NCBI GenBank assembly: GCA_947307415.1
Contig: CAMZJA010000001.1
Location: 62,001 to 126,000, forward strand
Direction of reading: 5' to 3'
Length of the DNA: 64,000 bases
Origin: an uncultured Bacteroidales bacterium
Lineage (GTDB): Bacteria; Bacteroidota; Bacteroidia; Bacteroidales; F082
Shown here piece after piece: positions 28,883 to 38,123 of the stretch. The notes under the pieces are model-generated. The model saw only the letters and a program-made list of their open reading frames with translations, was not told the DNA's origin and searched no databases. Made by a program: the position numbers and the translations under genes. How positions within the stretch are numbered: the stretch's first letter is position 1; each line of letters begins with the position of its first letter.

Positions 28883-31800
28883 TTACTCGACAGTGATCTT
28901 TCTTACGATAACATCGCCGTTAGCAATGATTCTCAAGAAGTAAACACCGTTAAGTTCGCTCACATTAACAGTTGTCTTGCCGTTTGCGTTGCCGCTCTTC
29001 ACGACCTGACCGAGGCTGTTGATGATCTGATATTCGTAGTTGTTGACATTTGCATTGATATTCAAAACACCGTTTGCAGGGTTTGGATATACACTGACAT
29101 TTGCTGCATTGGCTTCGTCAACACCTGTGAAGTCGAGGTTAACCATAACAATAGCCGGTGCTGCCATGCTACCTTCAGCATTTACAGCATACACTGAATA
29201 TTTGTATGTACCGCTTTCTTCAACTACATCTGCGAATGATGTCGCTGTCACCTCACCCAATGTCTCAGTGTCACGTTTCACGATGTACTTCACTGCGTCT
29301 GCTGATGCATCCCATGTGAGAGCCACATTGTGTCCGTCAACTTCAGCAACGAGGTTTGTTGCAGGAGCTGTAGCAAACTGGAAGACATGTGTTGGTGGGA
29401 AGATAACGTCGTCAACCCAAGCGCAGTCGTCACCTGAACTCACTGATGAATCCTTGGTGTACTCCCACTTGAATGTATGCTGACCGACTGTCACAGCCTG
29501 TGTGAACTGTGTCCATGCGATTGTACCTGACCATACACCCTTCTCCTGACCGTCCATGTAGAAGTGGAGTTTGTCGTAGTTGCTCTCTGATGACACTTTG
29601 TACATGAATGTGAGGCTGCCTGCTGCCAACACGTTGACATCCAACTGCATGTAACCTGATGAGCTGTGCTGACCGTTGTTGTTTGACTTAGCGCAGAAGT
29701 TACCTCTGCCACCTGAAACAACTTCCCATGGGTTGGTTGAACTCACAGTCCAGTTTGTACCGAAGCTGCCTGACTCGAAGTCTTCCATGATAGCACCGAA
29801 TGAAAGGACGAAGATGTCGCTGACGGTGAAGAGACCTGTTGTCATTGTGTATTGAGCTTCAAATGTTGAACCGACTTCAACGCTTGGAGTGAATGAGTAG
29901 CTGGTTGTCAAAGTCTTTGAAGCACCGCCTTCAACAGCATCATCAAATGTAATTGTCTCATTTTCAAAAATCATGTCTGGTGAGCAGCTGAGGAGGTTGA
30001 GTTCGCCACCATAGAATGGAGCTGAACCTGTGTTCTTGAATGTCAAAGCGACTGTGTTGTCGGTCTTCTCAATTGCTTCAAATGCGAGCACTGGGGCGTG
30101 CAATGTGATGTTGATCTTGCCCTGCCATGTGTCTGTGCCGTCTGTCACATTGAGGAAGAGCTGAGCTTTCTCTTTGTCAGGAGCGTTTTCTGCCACTCTG
30201 AACTGGAAGCCTTCCATTGTTGCTGTTGCGTCTGGTGCCAATGAAGCGACTGAACCGTTAGCTGAAAGGATTGTCACATACTCATTCTCTGTTGTGAGTG
30301 TAGCTGTGATGTTGCTTGCTGTCTGTGTACCGACGTTCTTCACTGTGATGTTCATGTCGAGTGTCTCGCCGTAGTTAGCCTGGTCGGCGTTCAAAACGTA
30401 TGAGTCAACAGCGACGTATGCGCCTGTCATTGCTGCTGCAGGAACTGTAGCAACGTATGGCTGACGCTGTGGGTGTGTAACAACGATTGTAACGTCGCCA
30501 CCTGATGTCACAGGCTCAATCTGGATTGCTGCTGAACCTTCTTCACCGATTTCGCCAGCGCCACAAAGAACGCCGTCCTTTGAAATACCAACATATGAAC
30601 CTGGGTCTGCTGTGACCTCGTATGTATCCATTCCGATAGGAAGTGTTGGCATGTGTGAAACTGTGTTTTCAATTGGGTTCACGTGATATGGGCAGATAGA
30701 ACCATCGCCGAGGACGTGATATGATTCCCAGTAGTATTGGTCAGAAACACTGCCCTGATAACCGTTGGCGTGTGAGTAAGCAACTGCGAGGTTACCAACG
30801 AATGGAACTGCTGAAATGCTGTTGAAGTCATCCTGGAAGTGTGAGTCATAGCAACCCATTGATGATTCTTCGTATGTAGGTGGTGCATAGAATGTGTTTG
30901 TTGCGCCTACTGCGAAGTAGTAGTCCTCATACCAGTATGAACTTGGAGCTGATCCGATGTATGCGAAAGCACCTTTGTTTGGAGCTGTAACGAATGTCTC
31001 GCCTAAGCATTTTCCTGAGATACCCCAGTCAGCTGCCTGGCAGCAGTTACCCATTGCCCAGAAGTATTTATCCTGGTTGGTCAAGTTGTTGACATCGCTG
31101 TTGGTGAATGATGGGTCAGCCCAGCTGGTGTTGCTGCCGTGAGCAGTGTAGTTAACAAAACCGACACCTGTGTTCAAGCTTGCATACGGGTTGTTGTATG
31201 GCTGCTCGAGGAAGTTGTAAACGTTAACAAAGCCATGAGCTGCGTTGTAGTAGTAGTTCATTGCATACTGGATGGTTGGCTTTCCGTCTTTCGGATTCCA
31301 GCTTGAGTCCCAACCTGCGATGAGGAGGACATTGCTCAAGTATGACGGATCCGGCATGGTGTACTGCTCATACTGTAATGTCTTGCCAATCATGATGTCC
31401 ATCTCAGCAACTGTCTCAGCTGTGAAACGGCTGTGGTACATATCGCCGAAGTAGTCGTTTGAACCGCCAGCGACTGCATAGTAGTAAAGGTCTGTCACGC
31501 AGTGTGATGCCGAGCCTGTCTGTGATGCAGGAACCTGGTTGTTGTCACCGAAGATGATGAGGAATGTAGGGGCCTGACCTGCTGCAACACCTTCATTATA
31601 TTTGTTTGTAATGAAAGTCTTGATAGCTGATGCGCTTGTTCCGATTTCGTCGGTGTAGTTGACATCAAGGATGAAACCTTTCTGTGTCTTCCACTCGAGC
31701 CATGGCTGCATTGATGTTTCAAACATACGGTTAGCGACAACCAAAACCTTCACTGGTGCTGTCCAGAGGTCTGGGTGCTCATCGTAGATGTCACGCACAG

Positions 31801-32497
31801 CGCTTTCATTGAACAATGTTGAATAAACTGTTCTGAAGTATGGGCTGTAAGTGTTAACCAATGTCTGCTCTGTGAGTGCGAGATCCGCATCCTCAAATGT
31901 CACTTCAACATCGATGTCGTTGTAAACACGGAGTGTGTTTGTTGAAGCATTGTATCTCACTGAGTTGAGCTGCAAAGCACCAACCTGGACACCACGCATT
32001 GTTCCCAAAATGTTGACTTCTGCGATTGGACGCTCATCGAAACCTTTAGCTGCATAAGCTGCCTCGTTGTAAGCGAACTTGACTTCTGTCTCGCTCTTGC
32101 TCTGTGAAGCCTGCTGTGGATAAAGTCTTTCAATGCCGTAGTCAGCAAGATTGTAATCTGTAACAGTGTAATTCTTAACTGTCACCACTGGATTTGCACC
32201 AAATGGAACAGCGATAAGCTTACGTGTTACAAGAACCTGCGGGTCACCAATGTTACCGGCGCCGATTGTGTTGTTCATTGTGATCACTGAAAAATCACCC
32301 TTCTCTGTTGAAACCAGTTCACTCTCAACACTGTTGTATGAGAATGATGCTGTGAAACCGCTCATTGTGGCATTTTCAGCCTTCTGTGAGCTGGTTCCTC
32401 TCGATGCGAGGTCGATACGACCCTGTGCAAAAGCCTGGACGCCAAACATAATGACTACCAATGCCATTGCGAGCTTTTTGAGTTGAAATTTTTTCAT
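28883..32497 (-). CDS. gingipain-like C25 protease (divergent catalytic domain) with adhesin, FN3 and T9SS domains
   Basis: A 1204-residue exported protease. Signal peptide to AFAQ (about 25). The propeptide and catalytic domain differ clearly from the two neighbours: the His is H453 in VNYTAHGSNTSW and the nucleophile C486 in MGNCCQAADW, still 33 residues apart. The remainder (CARDB-like domains, cleaved-adhesin MEDFESGSFGTNWT, FN3, sorting domain VYPNPANGVLNI ... VRKITVE) is close to the gene at 25197, also at the DNA level (for example around 25860-25900 and 29540-29580). Substrate preference cannot be read from the sequence. Confidence 0.9.
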   Translation of the reverse strand: MKKFQLKKLAMALVVIMFGVQAFAQGRIDLASRGTSSQKAENATMSGFTASFSYNSVESELVSTEKGDFSVITMNNTIGAGNIGDPQVLVTRKLIAVPFGANPVVTVKNYTVTDYNLADYGIERLYPQQASQSKSETEVKFAYNEAAYAAKGFDERPIAEVNILGTMRGVQVGALQLNSVRYNASTNTLRVYNDIDVEVTFEDADLALTEQTLVNTYSPYFRTVYSTLFNESAVRDIYDEHPDLWTAPVKVLVVANRMFETSMQPWLEWKTQKGFILDVNYTDEIGTSASAIKTFITNKYNEGVAAGQAPTFLIIFGDNNQVPASQTGSASHCVTDLYYYAVAGGSNDYFGDMYHSRFTAETVAEMDIMIGKTLQYEQYTMPDPSYLSNVLLIAGWDSSWNPKDGKPTIQYAMNYYYNAAHGFVNVYNFLEQPYNNPYASLNTGVGFVNYTAHGSNTSWADPSFTNSDVNNLTNQDKYFWAMGNCCQAADWGISGKCLGETFVTAPNKGAFAYIGSAPSSYWYEDYYFAVGATNTFYAPPTYEESSMGCYDSHFQDDFNSISAVPFVGNLAVAYSHANGYQGSVSDQYYWESYHVLGDGSICPYHVNPIENTVSHMPTLPIGMDTYEVTADPGSYVGISKDGVLCGAGEIGEEGSAAIQIEPVTSGGDVTIVVTHPQRQPYVATVPAAAMTGAYVAVDSYVLNADQANYGETLDMNITVKNVGTQTASNITATLTTENEYVTILSANGSVASLAPDATATMEGFQFRVAENAPDKEKAQLFLNVTDGTDTWQGKINITLHAPVLAFEAIEKTDNTVALTFKNTGSAPFYGGELNLLSCSPDMIFENETITFDDAVEGGASKTLTTSYSFTPSVEVGSTFEAQYTMTTGLFTVSDIFVLSFGAIMEDFESGSFGTNWTVSSTNPWEVVSGGRGNFCAKSNNNGQHSSSGYMQLDVNVLAAGSLTFMYKVSSESNYDKLHFYMDGQEKGVWSGTIAWTQFTQAVTVGQHTFKWEYTKDSSVSSGDDCAWVDDVIFPPTHVFQFATAPATNLVAEVDGHNVALTWDASADAVKYIVKRDTETLGEVTATSFADVVEESGTYKYSVYAVNAEGSMAAPAIVMVNLDFTGVDEANAANVSVYPNPANGVLNINANVNNYEYQIINSLGQVVKSGNANGKTTVNVSELNGVYFLRIIANGDVIVRKITVE

Positions 32498-32568
32498 CTT
32501 TTTGATAAAATTAAGTTATTTAATTGTTAATTGTGTCCATGACAAAGTCTACACATTTTTACAAGCTA

Positions 32569-32576
32569 CAAAATTA
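32569..32576 (-). promoter_or_regulatory. -7 box of third C25 protease gene
   Basis: TAATTTTG on the minus strand, 72 bases upstream of the ATG at 32497. No -33 TTG at the usual distance, so weakly supported. Confidence 0.35.
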
Positions 32577-32630
32577 CAAAAAATTTTTGATTCCATAGCT
32601 TGTTTTTTAACTTTTTTTTGAAAAAAAACG

Positions 32631-34229
32631 TCATTTTCCAAGAATCTCATTGTATTCCTTCTTGGAATTCAATATCTTAACAGCTTGCTCTATCATCTTG
32701 TCATCCTTTGCGACAACCTGATAGAATTTATCGATATTCCACACATTTTGAGCTATTATCGCCTTGATTCTCAACTTAATCCACGACTCCGAACGCTCAA
32801 ACTGACCCTCATCCCACTTCACTCCCTTATCTTCAGCAACCTTCTTGAAATTTTCAATCATCTCAGCGTCAACCTCAAAATTTTCATTGAATTTTTCAAA
32901 TTTAGGATATTTCTGCTGAATCTGCTCCCTATTGGCCAAGACATAGTCGATACAATAGCTGTTGAACACCAGCTTTCTGACCAAATCGGTGAAAAGCTTG
33001 CTCGAATAAGTGGTGTCGACAGGCATGAAAATGTCGGGCATGATGCCTCCGCCGCCATACACCGTCCTGCCACTCGTAAGCGTGTAATATTTAAGCGAAT
33101 CAGGGAATTTGATGCTGTCGGCATGATAATATTCACCATGCTCCAGACGTTTTGTCATCTCCTTGAAATAGTCCTCCGAGCCCTTTTCGTAAGAACGCTG
33201 GATGCATCTACCCGTCGGAGTGTGATAACGTGCCGTGGTCAAACGGATCTGCGCGCCGTCAGGTAGGTTGAACGGCCTCTGCACCAAGCCTTTGCCGAAC
33301 GAACGGCGACCTATCAGCACACCTCTGTCCCAGTCCTGAATGGCACCCGACACGATTTCGCTGGCCGAAGCGCTGCCCTCATCAATGAGAACCACAAGAC
33401 GTCCGTTCTGGAAATCACCGTTTCTGTCGGTCTCGAAAAATGTCTTATTACTCTTTAAACCCTCAGTAAACACTACCGTTTTGCCGCTTCCAAGAAACTC
33501 GTTGCCCAGACCGAAAGCCGTCTGCAGATAACCGCCCGAGTTGCCCCTTAAATCGAAAATCAACGACTTCATTCCCTGTTTTTTCAGGTCTTTCAAAGCT
33601 GCTTCAAACTCTTCCACCGATTTCTGCGCAAACTGGTCAAGCTTGATGTAGCCAATCTTCTTGTCGACCATAAAATACGTGTTGATGCTGTTCAACGGAA
33701 TTTTATCTCTGACAACCTCAAAATCAATAAGTTCCTTCTCGCCGTCACGTTTTATTCCCAGCACTACCTTAGTGCCTTTCGGTCCACGCAGATGTTTTGT
33801 AACATATTCATTATTAACCTTTTTACCGAAAGCGTTTTCCCCATCGATGGTCACAATTCTGTCGCCTGCCATGATGCCGACTTTCTCCGACGGACCGCCA
33901 GGTACCGCCGAAACCACGAGTATGGTGTCGCGCAAAATCTGGAACGTCACGCCAATACCGTCGAAGCTTCCCTCAAGGTTCTCGTTGGCTTTCTTCACAT
34001 CCTTGGCGGCGATGTAAGCGCTATGCGGGTCAAGGCTTTTCAACATCGCGATGATGGCTTCCTCTGTCAGCTTCGGCATATCAGTGCTGTCGACGTAAAA
34101 ATTCTCGATGAGATACATGGTCGTCGCCAACTTCTGCGTGGTCTCTGCCGGATTAATCTTATTCTGACCATTCTGCGCAAAGCACAACTGACTGATTATC
34201 AATAATATAATTAAAAAAGCTCTTCTCAT
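32631..34229 (-). CDS. carboxyl-terminal processing protease (S41, CtpA/Prc type)
   Basis: A 532-residue exported serine protease that trims C-termini of envelope proteins. Signal peptide 1-18 (CFAQ). A PDZ domain spans about 85-175 (GSFDGIGVTF, VGIMAGDRIVTIDG). The S41 domain carries YIKLDQFAQKS, DLRGNSGGYL, the Ser motif EGSASASE (about residues 284-291) and the Lys motif RRSFGKGLVQ. Third gene of an operon with the glycosyltransferase and the tRNA-modification enzyme; only five bases separate it from the latter. The region upstream of the downstream C25 genes is a separate transcription unit. Confidence 0.92.
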   Translation of the reverse strand: MRRAFLIILLIISQLCFAQNGQNKINPAETTQKLATTMYLIENFYVDSTDMPKLTEEAIIAMLKSLDPHSAYIAAKDVKKANENLEGSFDGIGVTFQILRDTILVVSAVPGGPSEKVGIMAGDRIVTIDGENAFGKKVNNEYVTKHLRGPKGTKVVLGIKRDGEKELIDFEVVRDKIPLNSINTYFMVDKKIGYIKLDQFAQKSVEEFEAALKDLKKQGMKSLIFDLRGNSGGYLQTAFGLGNEFLGSGKTVVFTEGLKSNKTFFETDRNGDFQNGRLVVLIDEGSASASEIVSGAIQDWDRGVLIGRRSFGKGLVQRPFNLPDGAQIRLTTARYHTPTGRCIQRSYEKGSEDYFKEMTKRLEHGEYYHADSIKFPDSLKYYTLTSGRTVYGGGGIMPDIFMPVDTTYSSKLFTDLVRKLVFNSYCIDYVLANREQIQQKYPKFEKFNENFEVDAEMIENFKKVAEDKGVKWDEGQFERSESWIKLRIKAIIAQNVWNIDKFYQVVAKDDKMIEQAVKILNSKKEYNEILGK

Positions 34230-34234
34230 AACTG

Positions 34235-34804
34235 CTAACTTCTAACTATTTCAAAAGTGTTATCGTCGTTTATTTTTATTATCGTCGACGCTTTCGGTTT
34301 CACTATGACATCGTGATACAGGCTGACGACATAATCGGCGGCGTTTTTCATTTTTTCCGAGATGTCGGTGAAATTTGCCGGTGAGGGCTCGCCGCTGAGG
34401 TTCGCCGACGTCGACGTTATCGGATGCCCGAGACGGCGTATCACCTCCTTGCAAAATTCGTTGGTTGTCACACGTACGCACACGCTGCCGTCGGCGGAGA
34501 GGTTTTTCGCCAGTCCTTTCGACTCTTTATAGATGATACTCAACGGGTTAGGAGCAGCTTTTATCAAGTCGGCAGCAATAGGCGAAGGATTTTTCACGTA
34601 ATCCTTCAGGCGATCGACGGAATCGACAAGAATGATAAGACCCTTGCCTGCGGGACGGTTCTTTATCTTGAAAATCTTATCGATAGCCCTGGAATTAGTG
34701 GCGTCGCACCCGATGCCCCAGATGGTGTCGGTGGGGTAAACGAAGACTTTACCTTCCGAAAGCAGCTTCACGCATAACTCGACTTCTTGTTCAAAAGTAT
34801 TCAT
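34235..34804 (-). CDS. tsaC: L-threonylcarbamoyladenylate synthase (YrdC/TsaC)
   Basis: A 189-residue single-domain YrdC-fold enzyme that makes threonylcarbamoyl-AMP from threonine, bicarbonate and ATP, the first step of t6A37 tRNA modification. Visible motifs: FVYPTDTIWGIGCDATN near the N-terminus, KIKNRPAGKGLIILV with the conserved Lys/Arg, and GHPITSTSANLSGEPSP near residue 140. Length fits TsaC rather than the longer Sua5 form. The start overlaps the stop of the glycosyltransferase gene (ATGA), so translation is coupled. Confidence 0.92.
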   Translation of the reverse strand: MNTFEQEVELCVKLLSEGKVFVYPTDTIWGIGCDATNSRAIDKIFKIKNRPAGKGLIILVDSVDRLKDYVKNPSPIAADLIKAAPNPLSIIYKESKGLAKNLSADGSVCVRVTTNEFCKEVIRRLGHPITSTSANLSGEPSPANFTDISEKMKNAADYVVSLYHDVIVKPKASTIIKINDDNTFEIVRS

Positions 34805-35787
34805 AATCTATCTGTAAGTTCTTTAATATCAATGAAATAAGCACAGTTAAAATGTTCTTTCGGACATTTTTTGTAGCCATGCAATCCGCACGGACGACAT
34901 TTCAACACGCGGTTCTCCTCCACCACTACCGAGTCTTCCGAGAGCGGTCCGAAGCCGAAGTCGGCGACCGTGGAGCAATAAACCGCTGTCGTCGGGGCGT
35001 TCTGCGAGCTGGCGAGGTGCATTGGCGATGAGTCGCAGACGTAGTTCATAGCGGCATCTTTCATCAAAGCCGCTGACTCCAAGAGGTTTAGCTGTCCGGC
35101 CAGGCTCTCGATATGTTTGTTCGGCACATCAGAGATGATGCGGTCGCAAAGGGCGATGTCGTCTTTCCCGCCAAGGAGATATACCTTCAAATTATCCGGG
35201 ACGAGTCGCAAAAACTCTATCCAACGGTCTTCAGGAAACTGCTTCGTAAACCACAGCGAGCACGGCGCCACACAGATATATCTCTCTGATTTATAATGTT
35301 TTACCTTTTCAAAAACCTCTTCACTCGGATACAAGCCCGGACGCATAGCCTTGTCGTCGGTGATATGCTCAATCAGCTTCTGGTTACGGTCGACTTCATG
35401 CACGCCTTTCACCCCAATCACGTGCTTCACCTTGTGAGTGAAGAAACAGCTGAACGGGTTTTTGTTGAAGCCTGCCGTCTCCTTCGCCTTGCCGAAAGCA
35501 GTGATGAAACCTGTCGCGGCATAACGTTGAATGTTGACAATCAAGTCGTAACGCTGCTGGCGAATCTCTTGCCAAATCGCAAAAAGATGTCTGTATTTGT
35601 GATGTTTCTTATCCCATGCGATTACCTTATTTAAATAAGGATGATTCTCAAAAAGACTCTCGTAGCCCTTCTTAATCATCATATCTATCTGACTATCAGG
35701 GAAATACGCATGCAATTTCTCCACAACAGCCGTCGCCAGAATGACGTCGCCAATCGATGCTGTCTGTATAACAAGAAATTTATTCAT
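34801..35787 (-). CDS. glycosyltransferase family 9 (heptosyltransferase-like)
   Basis: About 328 residues. The GT9 N-terminal pattern MNKFLVIQTASIGDVILATA and the C-terminal donor-binding part (AMNYVCDSSPMHLASSQNAPT, with the conserved DSSPMHLA) identify a GT-B enzyme of the ADP-heptose/LPS type, which adds a sugar to the LPS core or O-chain. A cysteine-rich tail (RVLKCRPCGLHGYKKCPKEHFNC) is common in Bacteroidota members. I use the ATG at 35787 rather than 35796, because the -7 box at 35806-35813 puts the transcript start near 35800. First gene of the operon with tsaC and the protease. Confidence 0.86.
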   Translation of the reverse strand: MNKFLVIQTASIGDVILATAVVEKLHAYFPDSQIDMMIKKGYESLFENHPYLNKVIAWDKKHHKYRHLFAIWQEIRQQRYDLIVNIQRYAATGFITAFGKAKETAGFNKNPFSCFFTHKVKHVIGVKGVHEVDRNQKLIEHITDDKAMRPGLYPSEEVFEKVKHYKSERYICVAPCSLWFTKQFPEDRWIEFLRLVPDNLKVYLLGGKDDIALCDRIISDVPNKHIESLAGQLNLLESAALMKDAAMNYVCDSSPMHLASSQNAPTTAVYCSTVADFGFGPLSEDSVVVEENRVLKCRPCGLHGYKKCPKEHFNCAYFIDIKELTDRL

Positions 35788-35805
35788 AATCATCAAAACA
35801 AACTA

Positions 35806-35813
35806 CAAAAATA
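35806..35813 (-). promoter_or_regulatory. -7 box of glycosyltransferase operon
   Basis: TATTTTTG on the minus strand with a predicted start near 35800. No TTG at 19-21 bases. Confidence 0.4.
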
Positions 35814-35844
35814 CTAATTATTTTTAAAATAATAACATTTTTTT

Positions 35845-35945
35845 GTCATTTCGAGCGTTGTCGAGAAATCCTCTTTTCGCACAAGCTTTGTCTAAAAAGG
35901 ATTTCTCCATTCCGCTCCATCTCATTACGCTTCAGTCGAAATGAC
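35845..35945. repeat. palindromic interspersed repeat (GTCATTTCGA family)
   Basis: Starts with GTCATTTCGAGCG and ends with CAGTCGAAATGAC. Inner arms GAGAAATCC and GGATTTCTCC also pair, so the element forms a long imperfect hairpin. The same family occurs at 36347-36424, 40688-40776, 43871-43899, 48521-48559 and 52721-52887. Confidence 0.8.
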
Positions 35946-35964
35946 GGGGGATTGAAAAATTTCG

Positions 35965-35972
35965 TATTTTTG
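35965..35972 (+). promoter_or_regulatory. -7 box of VWA-like gene
   Basis: TATTTTTG on the plus strand, 17 bases before the ATG at 35990. The -33 position falls in the palindromic repeat and has no TTG. Confidence 0.4.
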
Positions 35973-35989
35973 CAAAATTTTTCATCAAT

Positions 35990-38062
35990 ATGTGGTTGAT
36001 AATTCTGGCTTTGGCAATCGGTGCGGTTTATGCGTCTCTGCTGTATCTTTTTTCGAAGAAATACAGCAAGTCGCTGACGATTTTGTTGTTCTCGCTGAGG
36101 ACAATTGTCGTCGCCATCCTCGTCATGCTTTTCTTTAACCCATATATCAAACAGAAAATCAATAAGATAGAGCAGCCAATCGTCATTTTTGCACAAGACA
36201 ACTCCGCCTCCATCATTATGACGAAAGACTCTATTTTTTACAGGACAAAATATCCGAAAATCGTTGATTCCATTGTTAATACGCTCGAAAAGAATTATGA
36301 TGTCGAGAAATTATTGTTCGGTGGCTCTGTTAACGACGCTAGTTCTCGTCATTTCGACCGACCGCAGGGAGCGGAGAAATCTCATGAGATTTCTCGGTTC
36401 CGCTTTGCTCCACTCGAAATGTCATTTTCAGAGCAATACACTAATATTTCAGAAGCCCTTTCGACCATTTCCCGTCAATATTACAAAAAGAATGTCGGTG
36501 CCGTCATTCTCCTCTCAGATGGTATTGTAAATCAAGGTATTAACCCTGAATTGAATATCGAAAATTATCCTTTCCCGATATATTCCGTCACGCTTGGCGA
36601 CACCGTTTCGTACCCCAGCATGACGATAAAAGACGTGAAATACAACAAAACGGTTCCGGCCAACATGCTGTTTCCGCTTCGTGTGACCGTCAACGCGTTG
36701 AATAACAAAGGGAAAGAGATGAACGTGGCGGTGAAAATGGACGGCAACATGGTTGAAAACGTCAGCTTACCGGTCACCTCGAACCGATTCTCTAAAACCC
36801 TTGATTTTAATATAGATTCCGGTGACGAGGGCACAAAACAAATTGAAATTATGGTTGGTCAATCATCACGTCGCGTTTTCATCACCGTAACCGACAAAAA
36901 ATACCGCGTTTTATGCATCGCCCGCGCACCGCATCCCGACATCGCAGCGATAAAATCGGCATTGGATGATCATTTCGAATTTGATGTTACATTCAATAAT
37001 GATGTAGAGACGCGCCATGGCACGTCTCTACAAGATTATGATTTGGTGATTTTGCATCAATACAATGATGAGACGTTTCAGGAAACGTCTCTACAGATTC
37101 CGACATTATCCATTATCGGTTCAAACACCAATTTCGATGCGTTCAACAAATCGCAAAACATTGTTTCAATCAATCGGGGCGCGGCAAACACCAATTTGGA
37201 CGTGAGAGGCAGGTTTAACAACGCATTCGGACTGTTCACCATATCTTCCGACATCAAAAATGAATTGAAATCGTATCCGCCGCTGGCATTGCCACATTGC
37301 GAAATAGCGTTTAACGGTCGTCACGATGACGCTTTGTTAATGAATGTCATGGATATCGAGACTTCGAATCCGCTCCTCGCCTTCTCAACGGATTCTGAGG
37401 GCTACAAACACGCTTTCCTCTTCGGAACAGGCTGCTGGCGCTGGAAACTCTACGAATATTTCCATCATAAAAACAACGACGGCTTCAACGAGATTTTCAG
37501 CAAAACCATCAAATATCTCCTCACCGAGAAGGATAAGGAATTGACCGTCAACCACAAGGACAGTTATCTCAATACCGAAAACATCAATATTTCCGCTGAA
37601 TTGCGTAACCCGAGCCGCGAATTGGTCAACGAACCTGATTTGCACATTATAATTAATAATTCATATGATTACATATTTGCAAAAGGCGACAACAATTACA
37701 ATCTGAACATCGGCATGTTGCCTGAAGGCATTTACAATTACCGCGCTCACGCCTCGCTTGGCGGCATCGAATACAACTCCAGCGGCACCTTCACCGTGAC
37801 ATCGGAAGGCGCTGAGGCTCAAGACCTTACAGCAAATATTGAACGCATGCGCTCATTAGCATCGCAGACAGGTGGAAAACATTATTATATCGCTGATATT
37901 CAACAACTTACAAAAGATTTACAAAACGACGACAGAATAACCTCCATCTCACGCACCGAGACGCGCTACGACGACTTGATTAACTTCAAGTGGTTGTTTG
38001 TCATCGTTTTAGGATTGATAACCGTTGAATGGCTTTTAAGAAAAATATTTGGAATATATTAG
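35990..38062 (+). CDS. VWA-like membrane protein with repeat insertions
   Basis: A 690-residue membrane protein: two N-terminal helices (residues 1-21 and 31-50), a large extracytoplasmic part, and a C-terminal helix (about 668-688). A von Willebrand A-like domain follows the second helix, with D70-N-S-A-S74 matching the DxSxS metal site and GAVILLSDGIVNQG further on. Family members in Bacteroidota are uncharacterised. Three short palindromic repeats lie inside the frame at 36347-36424 (about residues 120-145, SSRHFDRPQGAEKSHE...), 37004-37031 (VETRHGTSLQ) and 37070-37091 (DETFQETSLQ). All keep the frame open, so the gene is probably functional. Confidence 0.75.
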   Translation: MWLIILALAIGAVYASLLYLFSKKYSKSLTILLFSLRTIVVAILVMLFFNPYIKQKINKIEQPIVIFAQDNSASIIMTKDSIFYRTKYPKIVDSIVNTLEKNYDVEKLLFGGSVNDASSRHFDRPQGAEKSHEISRFRFAPLEMSFSEQYTNISEALSTISRQYYKKNVGAVILLSDGIVNQGINPELNIENYPFPIYSVTLGDTVSYPSMTIKDVKYNKTVPANMLFPLRVTVNALNNKGKEMNVAVKMDGNMVENVSLPVTSNRFSKTLDFNIDSGDEGTKQIEIMVGQSSRRVFITVTDKKYRVLCIARAPHPDIAAIKSALDDHFEFDVTFNNDVETRHGTSLQDYDLVILHQYNDETFQETSLQIPTLSIIGSNTNFDAFNKSQNIVSINRGAANTNLDVRGRFNNAFGLFTISSDIKNELKSYPPLALPHCEIAFNGRHDDALLMNVMDIETSNPLLAFSTDSEGYKHAFLFGTGCWRWKLYEYFHHKNNDGFNEIFSKTIKYLLTEKDKELTVNHKDSYLNTENINISAELRNPSRELVNEPDLHIIINNSYDYIFAKGDNNYNLNIGMLPEGIYNYRAHASLGGIEYNSSGTFTVTSEGAEAQDLTANIERMRSLASQTGGKHYYIADIQQLTKDLQNDDRITSISRTETRYDDLINFKWLFVIVLGLITVEWLLRKIFGIY
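36347..36424. repeat. palindromic repeat inside VWA-like gene
   Basis: Left arm CGTCATTTCGACCGACC... and right arm ...CACTCGAAATGTCAT are reverse complements, with GAGAAATCTC / GAGATTTCTC at the centre. It belongs to the family at 35845-35945 and adds about 26 in-frame codons. Confidence 0.85.
37004..37031. repeat. 28-base palindrome inside VWA-like gene, identical to V-ATPase terminator core
   Basis: GTAGAGACG and CGTCTCTAC flank CGCCATGGCA. The 28 bases are the same as 6282-6309. Confidence 0.9.
37070..37091. repeat. second GAGACG palindrome inside VWA-like gene
   Basis: GAGACGTTT and AAACGTCTC around a four-base centre, 38 bases after the previous palindrome. Same end motif (CGTCTCTAC), different core. 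Confidence 0.8.
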
Positions 38063-38115
38063 TTAATAGTTAAAAGTTAAAAGAGAAAAGTTAAAAGAGA
38101 ATAGAATTATAATTT
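38063..38115. repeat. GTTAAAA-type heptamer spacer
   Basis: The gap between the VWA-like gene and slyD consists of AGTTAAAAG/AGAAAAG units repeated about five times. No promoter box recognised. Confidence 0.5.
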
Positions 38116-38123
38116 TTAAACAA

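Noticed and set aside
35846-36196. 116-residue minus-strand open frame upstream of and into the VWA-like gene
   Set aside because: Composed of palindromic repeat sequence and the mirror of the VWA-like N-terminus.
35990-38062. Pseudogene call for the VWA-like gene because of its repeat insertions
   Set aside because: The frame is open from start to stop, domains on both sides of the inserts are intact, and the -7 box and start are in place.
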